12,162 bases of DNA from Pseudomonadota bacterium (GCA_021811205.1 JAJZPK010000061.1:1-12162), one strand, 5' to 3'. Shown: positions 1 through 7,388, counted from the stretch's first letter. The notes: a model not told the origin generated them from the sequence alone. Program-made: numbers and translations.

Positions 1-434
1 TCAAGGCTTACCGCGCACTTCCGACCTTCAGGGGGGATAGCGCTTTTTATACCTGGCTTTACCGCATCGGCATCAACACTGCGAAGAATTATCTGGTGGC
101 ACAGGGCCGTCGCGCGCCGACGACGACGAGCCTTGATCACGAGGAGGTTGAAAGCTCGGAGGACGGCGAAGGGCTTTGGGAGGTGACGACGCCGGAAAAC
201 GAGTTGATGAGCAAACAGATCGCCAAGACGGTGAACGACACCCTCCAGGGGTTGCCTGACGAGCTCAGGTCTGCGATCACTTTGCGGGAAATCGAAGGAT
301 TGAGTTACGAGGAAATCGCGAACGTCATGGATTGCCCCATCGGTACGGTGCGCTCCAGGATTTTCCGCGCAAGGGAAGTGATTGCAGAGAAACTGAGACC
401 GATGTTGGAACCCAGAAAGAACAAGAGGTGGTGA
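1..434 (+). CDS. rpoE: RNA polymerase sigma factor RpoE (ECF, AlgU-type), 5' truncated
   Basis: Extracytoplasmic-function sigma factor that directs RNA polymerase to envelope-stress promoters; held inactive by RseA, encoded next. The reading frame is open from base 3, so the gene begins upstream of the window; by comparison with E. coli RpoE about 55 N-terminal residues are missing. The visible 143 residues start in region 2 with FRGDSAFYTWLYRIGINTAKNY, which includes the -10 recognition helix, and continue through the linker to region 4 (LPDELRSAITLREIEGLSYE and GTVRSRIFRARE), the -35-binding helix-turn-helix. These motifs are nearly identical to E. coli RpoE. A GTG at 96 lies in mid-domain and is not the start. 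The stop at 432-434 is one base from the rseA start. The operon promoter is outside the window. Identification is secure. Confidence 0.96.
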   Translation, partial: KAYRALPTFRGDSAFYTWLYRIGINTAKNYLVAQGRRAPTTTSLDHEEVESSEDGEGLWEVTTPENELMSKQIAKTVNDTLQGLPDELRSAITLREIEGLSYEEIANVMDCPIGTVRSRIFRAREVIAEKLRPMLEPRKNKRW

Positions 435-435
435 G

Positions 436-912
436 ATGAGAGAAGGAATTTCGATGCTGATGGATGGGGAGGTGGACGATGAAGAAGCGTCGTTCCTTGT
501 CTCCAGGATGAAAGCGCAGGAAGAGGATGACTGGCTGTATTACCACATGATCGGCGAAGCCATTCGCGACCCGGAAAACTTCAGGGCGGACGTCAATATG
601 GATTGCAGCGAAGCCATCCATGCCGAGCCCGTCATCCTTGCGCCTTACAAATCCCGTGTCCATCGGGCGAAGGTTTATGTCATGTCTGCCGCGGCCTCGT
701 TTGCCGCTGTTGCGCTGGTGGGATGGATCGCGCTGCAAGGCCCCTCGGATTCTTCCGTGCCGAAACGGGTCGCCCAGGTCGTGCATCTCGATGTCATCAA
801 ATCCAAGCTGGGCGACTATCTGCTTGCGCACCAGGAATTCTCGCCCGAGTCGGAGACCATGACGTCCAACATCAGGACGGTTTCGGAGACTTACGAGGAA
901 CCCGGTAGATGA
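436..912 (+). CDS. rseA: Anti-sigma-E factor RseA
   Basis: Single-pass inner-membrane anti-sigma factor that binds RpoE in the cytoplasm and is destroyed by regulated proteolysis under envelope stress. The protein has 158 residues. The N-terminal part (about 1-50; MLMDGEVDDEEASFL, then DDWLYYHMIGEAIR) matches the RseA N-terminal sigma-binding domain, including the typical 'S/ALMDGE' opening. A single hydrophobic segment lies at about residues 82-101, and the C-terminal periplasmic part contains YLLAHQEFSP, a conserved block in beta- and gammaproteobacterial RseA. ATG 436 follows the rpoE stop by one base with a purine-rich AGAGGTGG stretch upstream, so the two are probably coupled, as expected for a sigma/anti-sigma pair. 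The stop overlaps the rseB start (ATGA at 909-912). rseP and degS, which would cleave it, are not in the window. Confidence 0.93.
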   Translation: MREGISMLMDGEVDDEEASFLVSRMKAQEEDDWLYYHMIGEAIRDPENFRADVNMDCSEAIHAEPVILAPYKSRVHRAKVYVMSAAASFAAVALVGWIALQGPSDSSVPKRVAQVVHLDVIKSKLGDYLLAHQEFSPESETMTSNIRTVSETYEEPGR

Positions 913-1871
913 GGGCTGTCGTTTTCCTGTTGTGTTTCGCAGTCAATGTCGTTTATGCCGCAACGCCGCTCGAGGCACAGGAATCCATACAGCTTTTGAA
1001 GAAAATCGCCGATGCGGCACATCAGGTGACCTATCAAGGGACTTTCATTTTCCAGCGCGGCGGGCGCATAGAAAGCACGCGTATCTACCATCTCGCTGAT
1101 CAGTCCGGTGAACACGAAAAGCTGGTGAGGCTTGACGGTCCCCCCCGCGAGATCATCTTCAACGGCGCCGAATTCCAGTTCTATTATCCCGATCGGAAAT
1201 ACATGCAGACCGAACGCAGGGCGGTGGCGAGAAGAGGGTTTCCGGCGATTCTTCCCGAACAGCTTCAGACGCTTTCCGATAATTATCAGGTCGAGGACGA
1301 TGGAACCGAGCGCCTCGCAGGCTACGACAGCCGCGTGCTTTTGCTCACCCCGAAGGACGGCTTTCGCTACGGGCACAAACTCTGGATAGAGCGCACTACC
1401 GATTTGCTCCTCAAGGCTGCAATGATAGGCAGCAATGACCAGGTCATCGAGCAATTCGCCTTCACCTACATCAAGATAGGTGGCAATCTGGACAGGAATC
1501 TGCTGAAACCGACCTTGCCCGTGAAAGCGCCCGCAATACGACATGATCCGCTTCAGGGAATGGCCAAAAGCGGATGGGAAGTCGAAAACCTGCCGCCTGG
1601 ATTCAGGAAAATTGCCGAAATGAAGCGGCTTTTCCACGGAAAAGCCTATCCGGTGACGCATCTCGTTTATTCCGACGGGATCGTGGCCGTATCCGTATTC
1701 ATCGAACCTCTGAAACCCGGGGCGAGCCCCATGGAAGGGGAAGCCAGTCAGGGCGCGATCAATCTGTACGCCCGTCCTCTCGATGCGTACCAGATCACCG
1801 TGGTCGGCGAGACGCCCGAGGTGACGGTGAAAAGAATCGGCGATTCCGTCGTCTACAAGGGGCGGCCATGA
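909..1871 (+). CDS. rseB: Sigma-E regulatory protein RseB/MucB
   Basis: Periplasmic protein that binds the periplasmic tail of RseA and shields it from proteolysis until lipoprotein or LPS signals are sensed. The protein has 320 residues, the usual family length. An N-terminal signal peptide is visible (MRAVVFLLCFAVNVVYA, with likely cleavage after residue 17 before ATPLEAQ). The LolA/LolB-like domain follows (about 25-190; YQGTFIFQRGGRIESTRIYH is the characteristic MucB opening strand, with FRYGHKLWIERTTDLLLKA later), then the smaller C-terminal domain (about 215-315; GWEVENLPPGFR and HLVYSDGIVAVSVFIEP). The start at 909 has a GAGGA ribosome-binding site nine bases upstream and overlaps the rseA stop. 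The stop overlaps the rseC start (ATGA at 1868-1871). Its place directly after rseA supports the assignment. Confidence 0.93.
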   Translation: MRAVVFLLCFAVNVVYAATPLEAQESIQLLKKIADAAHQVTYQGTFIFQRGGRIESTRIYHLADQSGEHEKLVRLDGPPREIIFNGAEFQFYYPDRKYMQTERRAVARRGFPAILPEQLQTLSDNYQVEDDGTERLAGYDSRVLLLTPKDGFRYGHKLWIERTTDLLLKAAMIGSNDQVIEQFAFTYIKIGGNLDRNLLKPTLPVKAPAIRHDPLQGMAKSGWEVENLPPGFRKIAEMKRLFHGKAYPVTHLVYSDGIVAVSVFIEPLKPGASPMEGEASQGAINLYARPLDAYQITVVGETPEVTVKRIGDSVVYKGRP

Positions 1872-2290
1872 TCGAGACGCGAGCGAAGGTGGTGCGTGCC
1901 GGAGCCGGCATTGCACTGGTGGAAGCGGAAAACCGGGGAACCTGCGGTCATTGCGACACCGAAGGCGGCTGCGGCAAATCGGCCATGGGAAAATTGTTCT
2001 GTTCGAAACCGAGAACCTTCGAAGTGATCGACAATCTCGGATGCCGCGTTGGCGACGAGGTTTCGATCGGCGTGCAGGACGGTGCCCTGCTCAAGGGTGC
2101 GGTTGCCGTTTACATGGTGCCGATGTTCCTGCTTCTTGCAGGTTCCCTTTTCGGCAACATGTGGGGCGATGGTGCGGCCGTGCTTGGGGGCGGTGTCGGA
2201 CTTCTGATTGGCTTCTTCTGGGCGAGGCATTACAGCGTTGCCAATCGCGGCAACCCGCGCTTTCAGCCTTATATTCTTGAAATTTTCTGA
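1868..2290 (+). CDS. rseC: RseC/MucC-family membrane protein (SoxR-reducing-system type)
   Basis: Small inner-membrane protein of the RseC/MucC family. In E. coli RseC is a weak positive modulator of sigma-E and is also linked to SoxR reduction; its exact chemistry is unresolved. The protein has 140 residues. The N-terminal soluble part carries a Cys cluster (C26-G-H-C29, C35, with C45 and C59 further on) that could bind metal or act in redox. The motif VGDEVSIGVQDGALLKG is typical of the family. Two hydrophobic segments follow at about residues 74-95 and 103-119, and the tail is cytoplasmic-like. I chose ATG 1868 because it overlaps the rseB stop, has AAGGGG five bases upstream, and gives the family's normal N-terminus (MIETRAKVVRAG); the frame is open further upstream only by chance within rseB. 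Confidence 0.9.
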   Translation: MIETRAKVVRAGAGIALVEAENRGTCGHCDTEGGCGKSAMGKLFCSKPRTFEVIDNLGCRVGDEVSIGVQDGALLKGAVAVYMVPMFLLLAGSLFGNMWGDGAAVLGGGVGLLIGFFWARHYSVANRGNPRFQPYILEIF

Positions 2291-2307
2291 AGCAAGAGGA
2301 CGCGTCA

Positions 2308-3681
2308 ATGACGAGAATTTATGCCATTATCTTTTCCTTATTCATGGTGGTTCAGGCTCAAGCCCAGACTCTTCCGGATTTCACGCAGATCGTCGAGAAG
2401 GAAGGGCCTGCCGTGGTCAACATCAGCACGACCCATGTCGTGCACAGCTCGGGCGGTTTCCCCGGCATGCCCGGTTTGCCCCCGGATGATCCCTTCTATC
2501 AGTTCTTCCGCCATTTCGGTCCGCCCCAGACTCCGCGCGATTACGAGACGCGCTCGCTCGGCTCCGGGTTCATCATCAGTTCAGACGGTTATATCCTGAC
2601 CAATGCGCATGTGGTCGACTCGGCAGACGAAGTGATGGTCAAGCTCAACGACAGGCGGCAGTTCAAGGCGAAGGTGATCGGAGAGGACAAACGCTCGGAT
2701 GTTGCGCTGCTGAAAATCAAGGCGGACAAGCTGCCTGTCGTGACCATCGGCGACCCGTCCAAGCTGAAGGTTGGGCAATGGGTGGTCGCGATCGGCTCAC
2801 CCTTCGGCTTCGACAATACCGTGACGGCGGGCATCGTCAGCGCCAAGGGGCGCGCCTTGCCGCAGGAAAATTACGTCCCTTTCATCCAGACCGATGTGGC
2901 GATCAATCCGGGCAATTCCGGCGGACCGCTTTTCAACATGGCAGGTCAGGTGGTCGGGATCAATTCCCAGATCTACAGCAGGACGGGCGGGTTCATGGGA
3001 CTTTCCTTTTCCATCCCCATCGATGTGGCCATGAATGTGGTCGATCAGCTGAAAAGCACGGGACATGTGACACGCGGCAGGATGGGGGTCGTGATTCAGG
3101 GTGTGAGCCGTGAATTGGCCGATTCCTTCGGCTTGCCCGAACCCAAGGGCGCGCTGATCAGCAAGGTCGAAAAGAACGGGCCCGCCGACAAGGCAGGCCT
3201 TCAGCCCTCCGACATCATTCTGAAGTTCGACGGCAAGACGGTCGAAGAGTCCAGTGACCTGCCCAAGATCGTCGCGGCGACGAAACCGGGCAAACGCGTC
3301 GAGGTCGAGATTTGGCGCAATGGCAAGATCGTCGATGTGCCGCTGGTCGTAGGTGTGCTTCCGGCCGACAAGGTCGCTTCGATCGCAGCAACGGACCAGA
3401 AAAAATCGGACAGGCTCGGACTTTATCTTTCCGCATTGACTTCGGACCAGAAAAAGCAGGTCCAGTCGGATCACGGCCTTGTCGTGACGGGGCTTGACGA
3501 CGGTTCTGCGGCCGAAGCAGGCGTCATGCGCGGCGATGTCATTCTGTCGCTCAACAACGAGGACATCACAAGCGTGGCCCAGTTCGAGAAAATGCTCTCG
3601 AAATTCCCCAAGGGGAAAGCGATCGCATTGCTCATCTGGCGAGGCGGAAATTCGATATTCGTCACGATGAAAGTCGGATGA
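2308..3681 (+). CDS. mucD: Periplasmic serine protease/chaperone MucD (DegP/HtrA family)
   Basis: Periplasmic quality-control protease that degrades misfolded envelope proteins; it is both effector and feedback regulator of the sigma-E response. The protein has 457 residues. A signal peptide (about 1-19, cleavage after AQA) is followed by a trypsin-like domain with the complete catalytic triad: H101 in TNAHVV, D131 in SDVALLKI, S204 in GNSGGPLF. Two PDZ domains follow at about residues 257-345 (RGRMGVVIQGV, GPADKAGLQPSDIILKFDGK) and 365-455 (GSAAEAGVMRGDVILSLN). A Pro/Gly-rich loop (about 49-77) sits between the first strand and the protease core, as in DegP-like proteins. AGAGGA lies seven bases before ATG 2308, and the gap from rseC is 17 bases, so it belongs to the rpoE operon. 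The location identifies it as the MucD type rather than an unlinked DegP/DegQ. Confidence 0.95.
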   Translation: MTRIYAIIFSLFMVVQAQAQTLPDFTQIVEKEGPAVVNISTTHVVHSSGGFPGMPGLPPDDPFYQFFRHFGPPQTPRDYETRSLGSGFIISSDGYILTNAHVVDSADEVMVKLNDRRQFKAKVIGEDKRSDVALLKIKADKLPVVTIGDPSKLKVGQWVVAIGSPFGFDNTVTAGIVSAKGRALPQENYVPFIQTDVAINPGNSGGPLFNMAGQVVGINSQIYSRTGGFMGLSFSIPIDVAMNVVDQLKSTGHVTRGRMGVVIQGVSRELADSFGLPEPKGALISKVEKNGPADKAGLQPSDIILKFDGKTVEESSDLPKIVAATKPGKRVEVEIWRNGKIVDVPLVVGVLPADKVASIAATDQKKSDRLGLYLSALTSDQKKQVQSDHGLVVTGLDDGSAAEAGVMRGDVILSLNNEDITSVAQFEKMLSKFPKGKAIALLIWRGGNSIFVTMKVG

Positions 3682-3707
3682 CAGACAACGACGAAATCAG
3701 CTAGAAT
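3678..3707 (+). promoter_or_regulatory. Possible sigma-70 promoter for lepA
   Basis: ATGACA at 3678-3683 (one mismatch to TTGACA) and TAGAAT at 3702-3707 (one mismatch to TATAAT) are separated by 18 bases. The -35 box overlaps the mucD stop codon. Transcription would start near 3714 and give a leader of about 40 nt to the lepA ATG at 3755, including the hairpin at 3723-3745. This is the only plausible promoter I see between mucD and nagZ. It is a sequence match only; no sigma-E-type GAACTT...TCTGA pair is present. Confidence 0.4.
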
Positions 3708-3722
3708 GATGAATTGAAATTC

Positions 3723-3748
3723 AAAGGGCACCTTACGTGCCCTTTTTT
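3723..3748 (+). terminator. Rho-independent terminator-like hairpin after mucD, touching lepA start region
   Basis: AAAGGGCAC (3723-3731) and GTGCCCTTT (3737-3745) form a perfect 9-bp stem around the loop CTTAC, and the 3' arm runs into six T's (3743-3748). This is a textbook intrinsic terminator and would end the rpoE-rseABC-mucD transcript. It ends only six bases before the lepA ATG at 3755, so it also lies in the leader of any lepA message starting upstream. Confidence 0.75.
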
Positions 3749-3754
3749 CTGAAC

Positions 3755-5548
3755 ATGCAGCATATCCGCAATTTTTCTATCATCGCCCACATCGACCACG
3801 GCAAGTCCACCCTGGCGGACAGGATCATCCAGCTTTGCGGCGGATTATCCGACCGGGAGATGGAATCCCAGGTGCTCGATTCCATGGATCTCGAGCGCGA
3901 ACGCGGCATCACCATCAAGGCGCAGACCGCTTCCCTCCAGTATCGCGCGAAAAATGGCGAGACCTACTTCCTGAACCTGATCGACACGCCGGGCCACGTC
4001 GATTTTTCCTACGAGGTTTCGAGATCCCTGGCGGCCTGCGAGGGTGCGCTTCTCGTCGTCGACGCATCACAGGGGGTGGAGGCGCAGACTGTGGCCAACT
4101 GCTACACTGCGCTCGACCAGGGCGTGGAAGTGCTGCCAGTCCTGAACAAGATCGACCTGCCGGCCGCGGAGCCCGATAGGGTGATCCAGGAAATCGAGGA
4201 CATCATCGGCATCGATGCGCATCAAGCGGTGAAGACGAGCGCAAAGACAGGGCTCGGCGTGCAGGATGTGATCGAAGAGATCATCGCCAAGATTCCTGCG
4301 CCAAAGGGGGATGCGAACGCGCCACTGAAGGCGCTCATCATCGATTCCTGGTTCGACAATTACGTCGGCGTCGTGATGCTGGTCCGCGTCGTGGACGGCA
4401 TCCTGAAGCCGAAGGACAAGATCCTTCTGATGTCGAACAAACTTTCCTATCTGTGCGAGGATGTCGGCGTCTTCACCCCGAAGTCGATTTCCAGGCAGTC
4501 GCTCGGAGCAGGTGAGGTGGGCTATGTGATTGCGGGCATCAAGGAGCTCAAGTCGGCCAAGGTCGGCGATACCATTACCCTGGCGTCGCGCCCTGCGGCC
4601 GAACCGCTCCCGGGATTCAAGGAAATCCAGCCCCAGGTGTTTGCCGGACTCTACCCCGTCGAACCCAACGAATATGACGCCCTGAGGGATGCGCTGGAAA
4701 AGCTCAAGCTGAACGATGCATCCCTGAACTACGAGGCCGAGACATCACAGGCGCTCGGGTTCGGTTTCCGCTGCGGCTTCCTGGGATTGTTGCACATGGA
4801 GATCGTTCAGGAACGGCTCGAGCGCGAATACGGCATGAATCTCATCACCACTGCGCCTACCGTGGTGTACGAGGTCGTGACGAAAGACGGCAAAACCACG
4901 GAAATCGAGAATCCATCCAGAATGCCTGAGCCTTCCAAGATAGAGGAGATCAGGGAGCCCATCATCAATGCGACCATTCTCGTGCCGCAGGAATATGTCG
5001 GGACGGTGATGACGCTCTGCGTGCAGAAGCGCGGCGTGCAGAAAAACATGCAGTACATGGGCAGGCAGGTGATGCTCAATTACGACATGCCGCTCAACGA
5101 GGTGGTAATGGATTTCTTCGACAAGCTGAAATCCGCCAGCCGCGGCTATGCATCGCTCGATTACGAATTCAGGGAATACCAGGCATCCGATCTCGTCAAG
5201 CTCGACATCATGATCAATGGGGAGAAAGTGGATGCCTTGTCCCTGATCGTGCACAGGTCGAACAGCCAGTTCAAGGGAAGGCAGCTTGCCGAGAAAATGC
5301 GCGAACTCATACCCAGGCAGATGTTCGACGTGGCTGTCCAGGCCGCGATCGGCTCGAACATCATTGCGCGGGAAACCATCAAGGCGTTGCGCAAGAACGT
5401 TCTGGCGAAATGCTATGGCGGCGACATCACCAGAAAGCGCAAGCTCCTGGAAAAGCAGAAGGCGGGCAAGAAGCGGATGAAACAGGTCGGCAGCGTCGAA
5501 ATTCCGCAGGAAGCCTTCCTTGCAGTGCTGCAAATAGAAAACAAGTGA
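3755..5548 (+). CDS. lepA: Translational GTPase LepA (elongation factor 4)
   Basis: Ribosome-associated GTPase, known as EF4 or back-translocase and implicated in 30S assembly or initiation. From ATG 3755 it has 597 residues, almost the same as E. coli LepA (599). GTPase motifs are intact: G1 AHIDHGKST (11-19), the G2 region [11 protein letters not shown]3 DTPGH with H81, and G4 NKID (131-134). The LepA-specific C-terminal domain is present near the end ([20 protein letters not shown]). I chose 3755 because [19 protein letters not shown] aligns with the family N-terminus. An in-frame GTG at 3737 would add six residues (MPFFLN) and has AAGGG eight bases upstream, but both elements lie inside the terminator-like hairpin. 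ATG 3755 itself has no visible Shine-Dalgarno sequence. It is followed by lepB after seven bases, the classic lepA-lepB pair. Confidence 0.95.
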   Translation: MQHIRNFSIIAHIDHGKSTLADRIIQLCGGLSDREMESQVLDSMDLERERGITIKAQTASLQYRAKNGETYFLNLIDTPGHVDFSYEVSRSLAACEGALLVVDASQGVEAQTVANCYTALDQGVEVLPVLNKIDLPAAEPDRVIQEIEDIIGIDAHQAVKTSAKTGLGVQDVIEEIIAKIPAPKGDANAPLKALIIDSWFDNYVGVVMLVRVVDGILKPKDKILLMSNKLSYLCEDVGVFTPKSISRQSLGAGEVGYVIAGIKELKSAKVGDTITLASRPAAEPLPGFKEIQPQVFAGLYPVEPNEYDALRDALEKLKLNDASLNYEAETSQALGFGFRCGFLGLLHMEIVQERLEREYGMNLITTAPTVVYEVVTKDGKTTEIENPSRMPEPSKIEEIREPIINATILVPQEYVGTVMTLCVQKRGVQKNMQYMGRQVMLNYDMPLNEVVMDFFDKLKSASRGYASLDYEFREYQASDLVKLDIMINGEKVDALSLIVHRSNSQFKGRQLAEKMRELIPRQMFDVAVQAAIGSNIIARETIKALRKNVLAKCYGGDITRKRKLLEKQKAGKKRMKQVGSVEIPQEAFLAVLQIENK

Positions 5549-5555
5549 GGGGGAT

Positions 5556-6359
5556 ATGGATTTTGCTTTGATCATGGTGATCCTGCTTTTCGTGACCGGA
5601 GCGATCTGGCTCGCGGACATCTTTTCCTTGAGGAAAAATCGAAAGGCGGGCGAAAAGGAACCCTGGTGGGTCGAATATCCGAAAAGCTTCTTTCCAGTCA
5701 TCCTCGCCGTTTTCATGCTGCGCTCTTTTCTCGTCGAACCCTTCAAGATCCCATCCGGCTCGATGATCCCGACGCTTCTTGTCGGCGACTTCATACTCGT
5801 CAACAAGTATACCTACGGCATCAGGATTCCCGTGATCGACAGGAAGATCATCGACGTCAACGAACCGCACCGCGGCGACGTGATGGTGTTCAGGTATCCC
5901 TACGATCCGTCGGTCGATTACATCAAACGTGTGGTCGGCCTTCCTGGCGACACCGTCACCTACAGGGACAAGCACCTCTATATCAATGGCGTTGCCGTCT
6001 CGCAGAAGCCGGACGGCAATTACAGCTATGTGGAAGGGGGGCTGAATTACGTCGATCTCGACAGGCGGCGTGAAGATCTCGGCGGCCATGTGCACGACAT
6101 CCTGATCAATCCGGAAGAACCCAACGCCCATCTCGAAGGCGTGCGAGATTTTCCGCACAGGGAGAACTGCACCTACAGCGAGCATGAATTCACCTGCGTC
6201 GTGCCCAAGGGAAATTATTTCATGATGGGCGACAACAGGGATGGCAGCAGCGACGGGCGGTACTGGGGCTTCGTGCCGGACCGCAATATCGTGGGCAAGG
6301 CTTTTCTGATCTGGTGGAATTTCGGCGATTTGAAGCGCATCGGGACGATCATCCATTAG
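5556..6359 (+). CDS. lepB: Signal peptidase I LepB
   Basis: Inner-membrane serine protease with a Ser/Lys dyad that removes signal peptides from exported proteins. The protein has 267 residues. Two N-terminal hydrophobic segments (about 3-22 and 44-60) flank a short basic cytoplasmic loop. The periplasmic catalytic domain follows: box B EPFKIPSGSMIPTL with nucleophile S69, box D YIKRVVGLPGD with general base K124, and box E GDNRDGSSDGRYWG (225-238). C205 and C214 form a short Cys-x8-Cys pair in the position of the family's periplasmic disulfide loop. A G-rich ribosome-binding stretch overlaps the lepA stop, seven bases before the start. The stop overlaps the AGGAGG of the next gene, so expression of all three is probably linked. 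Confidence 0.95.
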   Translation: MDFALIMVILLFVTGAIWLADIFSLRKNRKAGEKEPWWVEYPKSFFPVILAVFMLRSFLVEPFKIPSGSMIPTLLVGDFILVNKYTYGIRIPVIDRKIIDVNEPHRGDVMVFRYPYDPSVDYIKRVVGLPGDTVTYRDKHLYINGVAVSQKPDGNYSYVEGGLNYVDLDRRREDLGGHVHDILINPEEPNAHLEGVRDFPHRENCTYSEHEFTCVVPKGNYFMMGDNRDGSSDGRYWGFVPDRNIVGKAFLIWWNFGDLKRIGTIIH

Positions 6360-6367
6360 GAGGGACG

Positions 6368-6724
6368 ATGAGAAGGCAACTTGGCGTCAGTCTTACCGGT
6401 TTTCTGGCGGTTTGCGCAATCCTGATCGTGATCGGGATTTTTGCAATGAAGCTGATCCCGAGCTATACGGAATACAGTACCATCAAGCGCGATTTGACCG
6501 AGATCGCGCACAATCCCGACATGGCCGATGCCTCCGACGACGAAATCAGGGACGCGTTTACCAAAAAGGCGTCCATCGACAATGTCACCGCGATCACGGC
6601 GGCCGACATCGACATCGGCAGGCAGCCGTTGAAGCTTCACGTCAAGTACGGGGTGGACATACCCGTCGTCTCCAATTTCGCACTGCACCTCAATTTCGAG
6701 GCCAATGCCGAGGGCTCCAGGTAG
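6368..6724 (+). CDS. DUF4845 family small membrane protein
   Basis: Conserved protein of unknown function often found between lepB and rnc in betaproteobacteria and some gammaproteobacteria. The protein has 118 residues. The N-terminus is a short basic stretch (MRRQ) followed by GVSLTGF and one hydrophobic helix (about 7-30), then the family-like KLIPSYTEYSTIKR and a soluble, probably periplasmic tail with alternating beta-like segments (LKLHVKYGVDIPVV, FALHLNFEA). I chose ATG 6368 because a perfect AGGAGG (6358-6363) lies four bases upstream and overlaps the lepB stop; the open frame extends back to 6314 only inside lepB. The opening resembles a prepilin (see findings), but I see no direct evidence of pilin function. 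Function unknown. Confidence 0.85.
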   Translation: MRRQLGVSLTGFLAVCAILIVIGIFAMKLIPSYTEYSTIKRDLTEIAHNPDMADASDDEIRDAFTKKASIDNVTAITAADIDIGRQPLKLHVKYGVDIPVVSNFALHLNFEANAEGSR

Positions 6725-6751
6725 GATGGATGTGCTCTCATCCAGCCTGGG
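6716..6751 (+). other. Predicted RNA hairpin enclosing the rnc start codon
   Basis: Bases 6716-6729 (TCCAGGTAGGATGG) pair with 6738-6751 (TCATCCAGCCTGGG): ten Watson-Crick and three G-U pairs, one A-A mismatch (6723/6744), and an eight-base loop. The stem contains the presumed Shine-Dalgarno AGG, the DUF4845 stop and the rnc ATG at 6726. The pairing is directly visible; that it folds and regulates rnc is inference. Confidence 0.5.
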
Positions 6752-7388
6752 CTATCAATTCGTGAGCGAGCGCCTGCTCGAGCAGGCGCTCACCCACAGG
6801 AGCCACGGCTCGCCGAACAACGAAAGATTCGAGTTCCTCGGCGACGGCGTGTTGAATTTCGTCATCGCCAAGGCGCTTTTTGACGCCTTTCCGAAACTGC
6901 AGGAAGGCGACCTTTCCAGAATCAGGGCGAATCTCGTCAATCAGACGCATCTGTGCGAGCTTGCGAATGAAATCGACCTCGGCCGCTATCTGCGGCTCGG
7001 CGAGGGGGAAATGAAAAGCGGGGGCAGCAGCCGGCCATCGATACTGGCTGATGCGCTGGAAGCCGTTTTCGGCGCCGTCTTTCTCGACGGCGGCTTCGAT
7101 TCGGCAGAGCGCGTCATCAATAAGCTCTTCGAGAAGTCGCTGAAAGAGGTCAACTCGGATTCGGGCAAGGACCCCAAGACCCAGCTTCAGGAATATCTGC
7201 AGGCGAGAAAAATGGCGCTTCCCCTCTACAGCATCGTTCAGACGAGCGGCGAGGCGCACAGGCAGTGCTTCGAAGTGGAATGCCATGTGCCGGGACTCGG
7301 CATCCGCACCAGGGGAGAAGGGGGCAGCCGCCGCAGCGCGGAGCAGACGGCAGCCCGTGAAGCCTACATGATTGCATCGAAATCATGA
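6726..7388 (+). CDS. rnc: Ribonuclease III
   Basis: Double-strand-specific endoribonuclease that processes rRNA precursors and many mRNAs. The protein has 220 residues (E. coli 226). The catalytic domain (about 1-145) carries the signature NERFEFLGD (32-40) with E36 and D40, and the second metal-binding pair D109/E112 in [12 protein letters not shown]. The double-stranded RNA-binding domain starts at about 149 ([15 protein letters not shown]) and ends with [14 protein letters not shown]. Two in-frame starts exist, 6705 and 6726; I prefer 6726 ([12 protein letters not shown]) because it lies one base after the preceding stop and gives the usual short N-terminus. The ribosome-binding site (AGG at 6719-6721) is weak and is buried in a predicted hairpin. 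The stop overlaps the era start (ATGA at 7385-7388). Confidence 0.95.
   Translation: MDVLSSSLGYQFVSERLLEQALTHRSHGSPNNERFEFLGDGVLNFVIAKALFDAFPKLQEGDLSRIRANLVNQTHLCELANEIDLGRYLRLGEGEMKSGGSSRPSILADALEAVFGAVFLDGGFDSAERVINKLFEKSLKEVNSDSGKDPKTQLQEYLQARKMALPLYSIVQTSGEAHRQCFEVECHVPGLGIRTRGEGGSRRSAEQTAAREAYMIASKS
6768..6791 (+). repeat. Perfect 24-bp palindrome in the 5' end of rnc
   Basis: GAGCGCCTGCTC (6768-6779) is followed directly by its exact reverse complement GAGCAGGCGCTC (6780-6791). In RNA this gives a 10-bp GC-rich stem with a UCGA tetraloop. It encodes residues 15-22 of RNase III (ERLLEQAL), part of the conserved block before THRS, so protein conservation may explain some of the symmetry. 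Confidence 0.75.

Noticed and set aside
891..1916. Long open frame on the minus strand (341 codons) opposite rseB
   Set aside because: It lies wholly across the secure rseB gene and its product shows no recognisable domain; long antisense frames are expected in GC-rich coding DNA.
2262..2290. Possible sigma-E promoter before mucD (TCTGA at 2286-2290)
   Set aside because: No GGAACTT-like -35 box is found at the required distance upstream.
3737..3754. GTG 3737 as the lepA start
   Set aside because: It has a spaced AAGGG, but adds six residues absent from the usual family N-terminus and lies in a terminator-like stem; kept as a finding rather than as the called start.
4745..5806. Long minus-strand open frame (353 codons) opposite lepA and lepB
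   Set aside because: It covers the conserved lepA C-terminus and lepB start, and has no domain or ribosome-binding site; a shadow of codon bias.
5427..6356. Minus-strand open frame (309 codons) opposite lepB
   Set aside because: The + strand encodes a complete signal peptidase with its catalytic Ser/Lys; the reverse frame has no recognisable features.
6705..6725. Upstream ATG 6705 for rnc
   Set aside because: It adds seven residues (MPRAPGR) within DUF4845 and has no better ribosome-binding site; 6726 gives the normal RNase III start, although 6705 cannot be wholly excluded.
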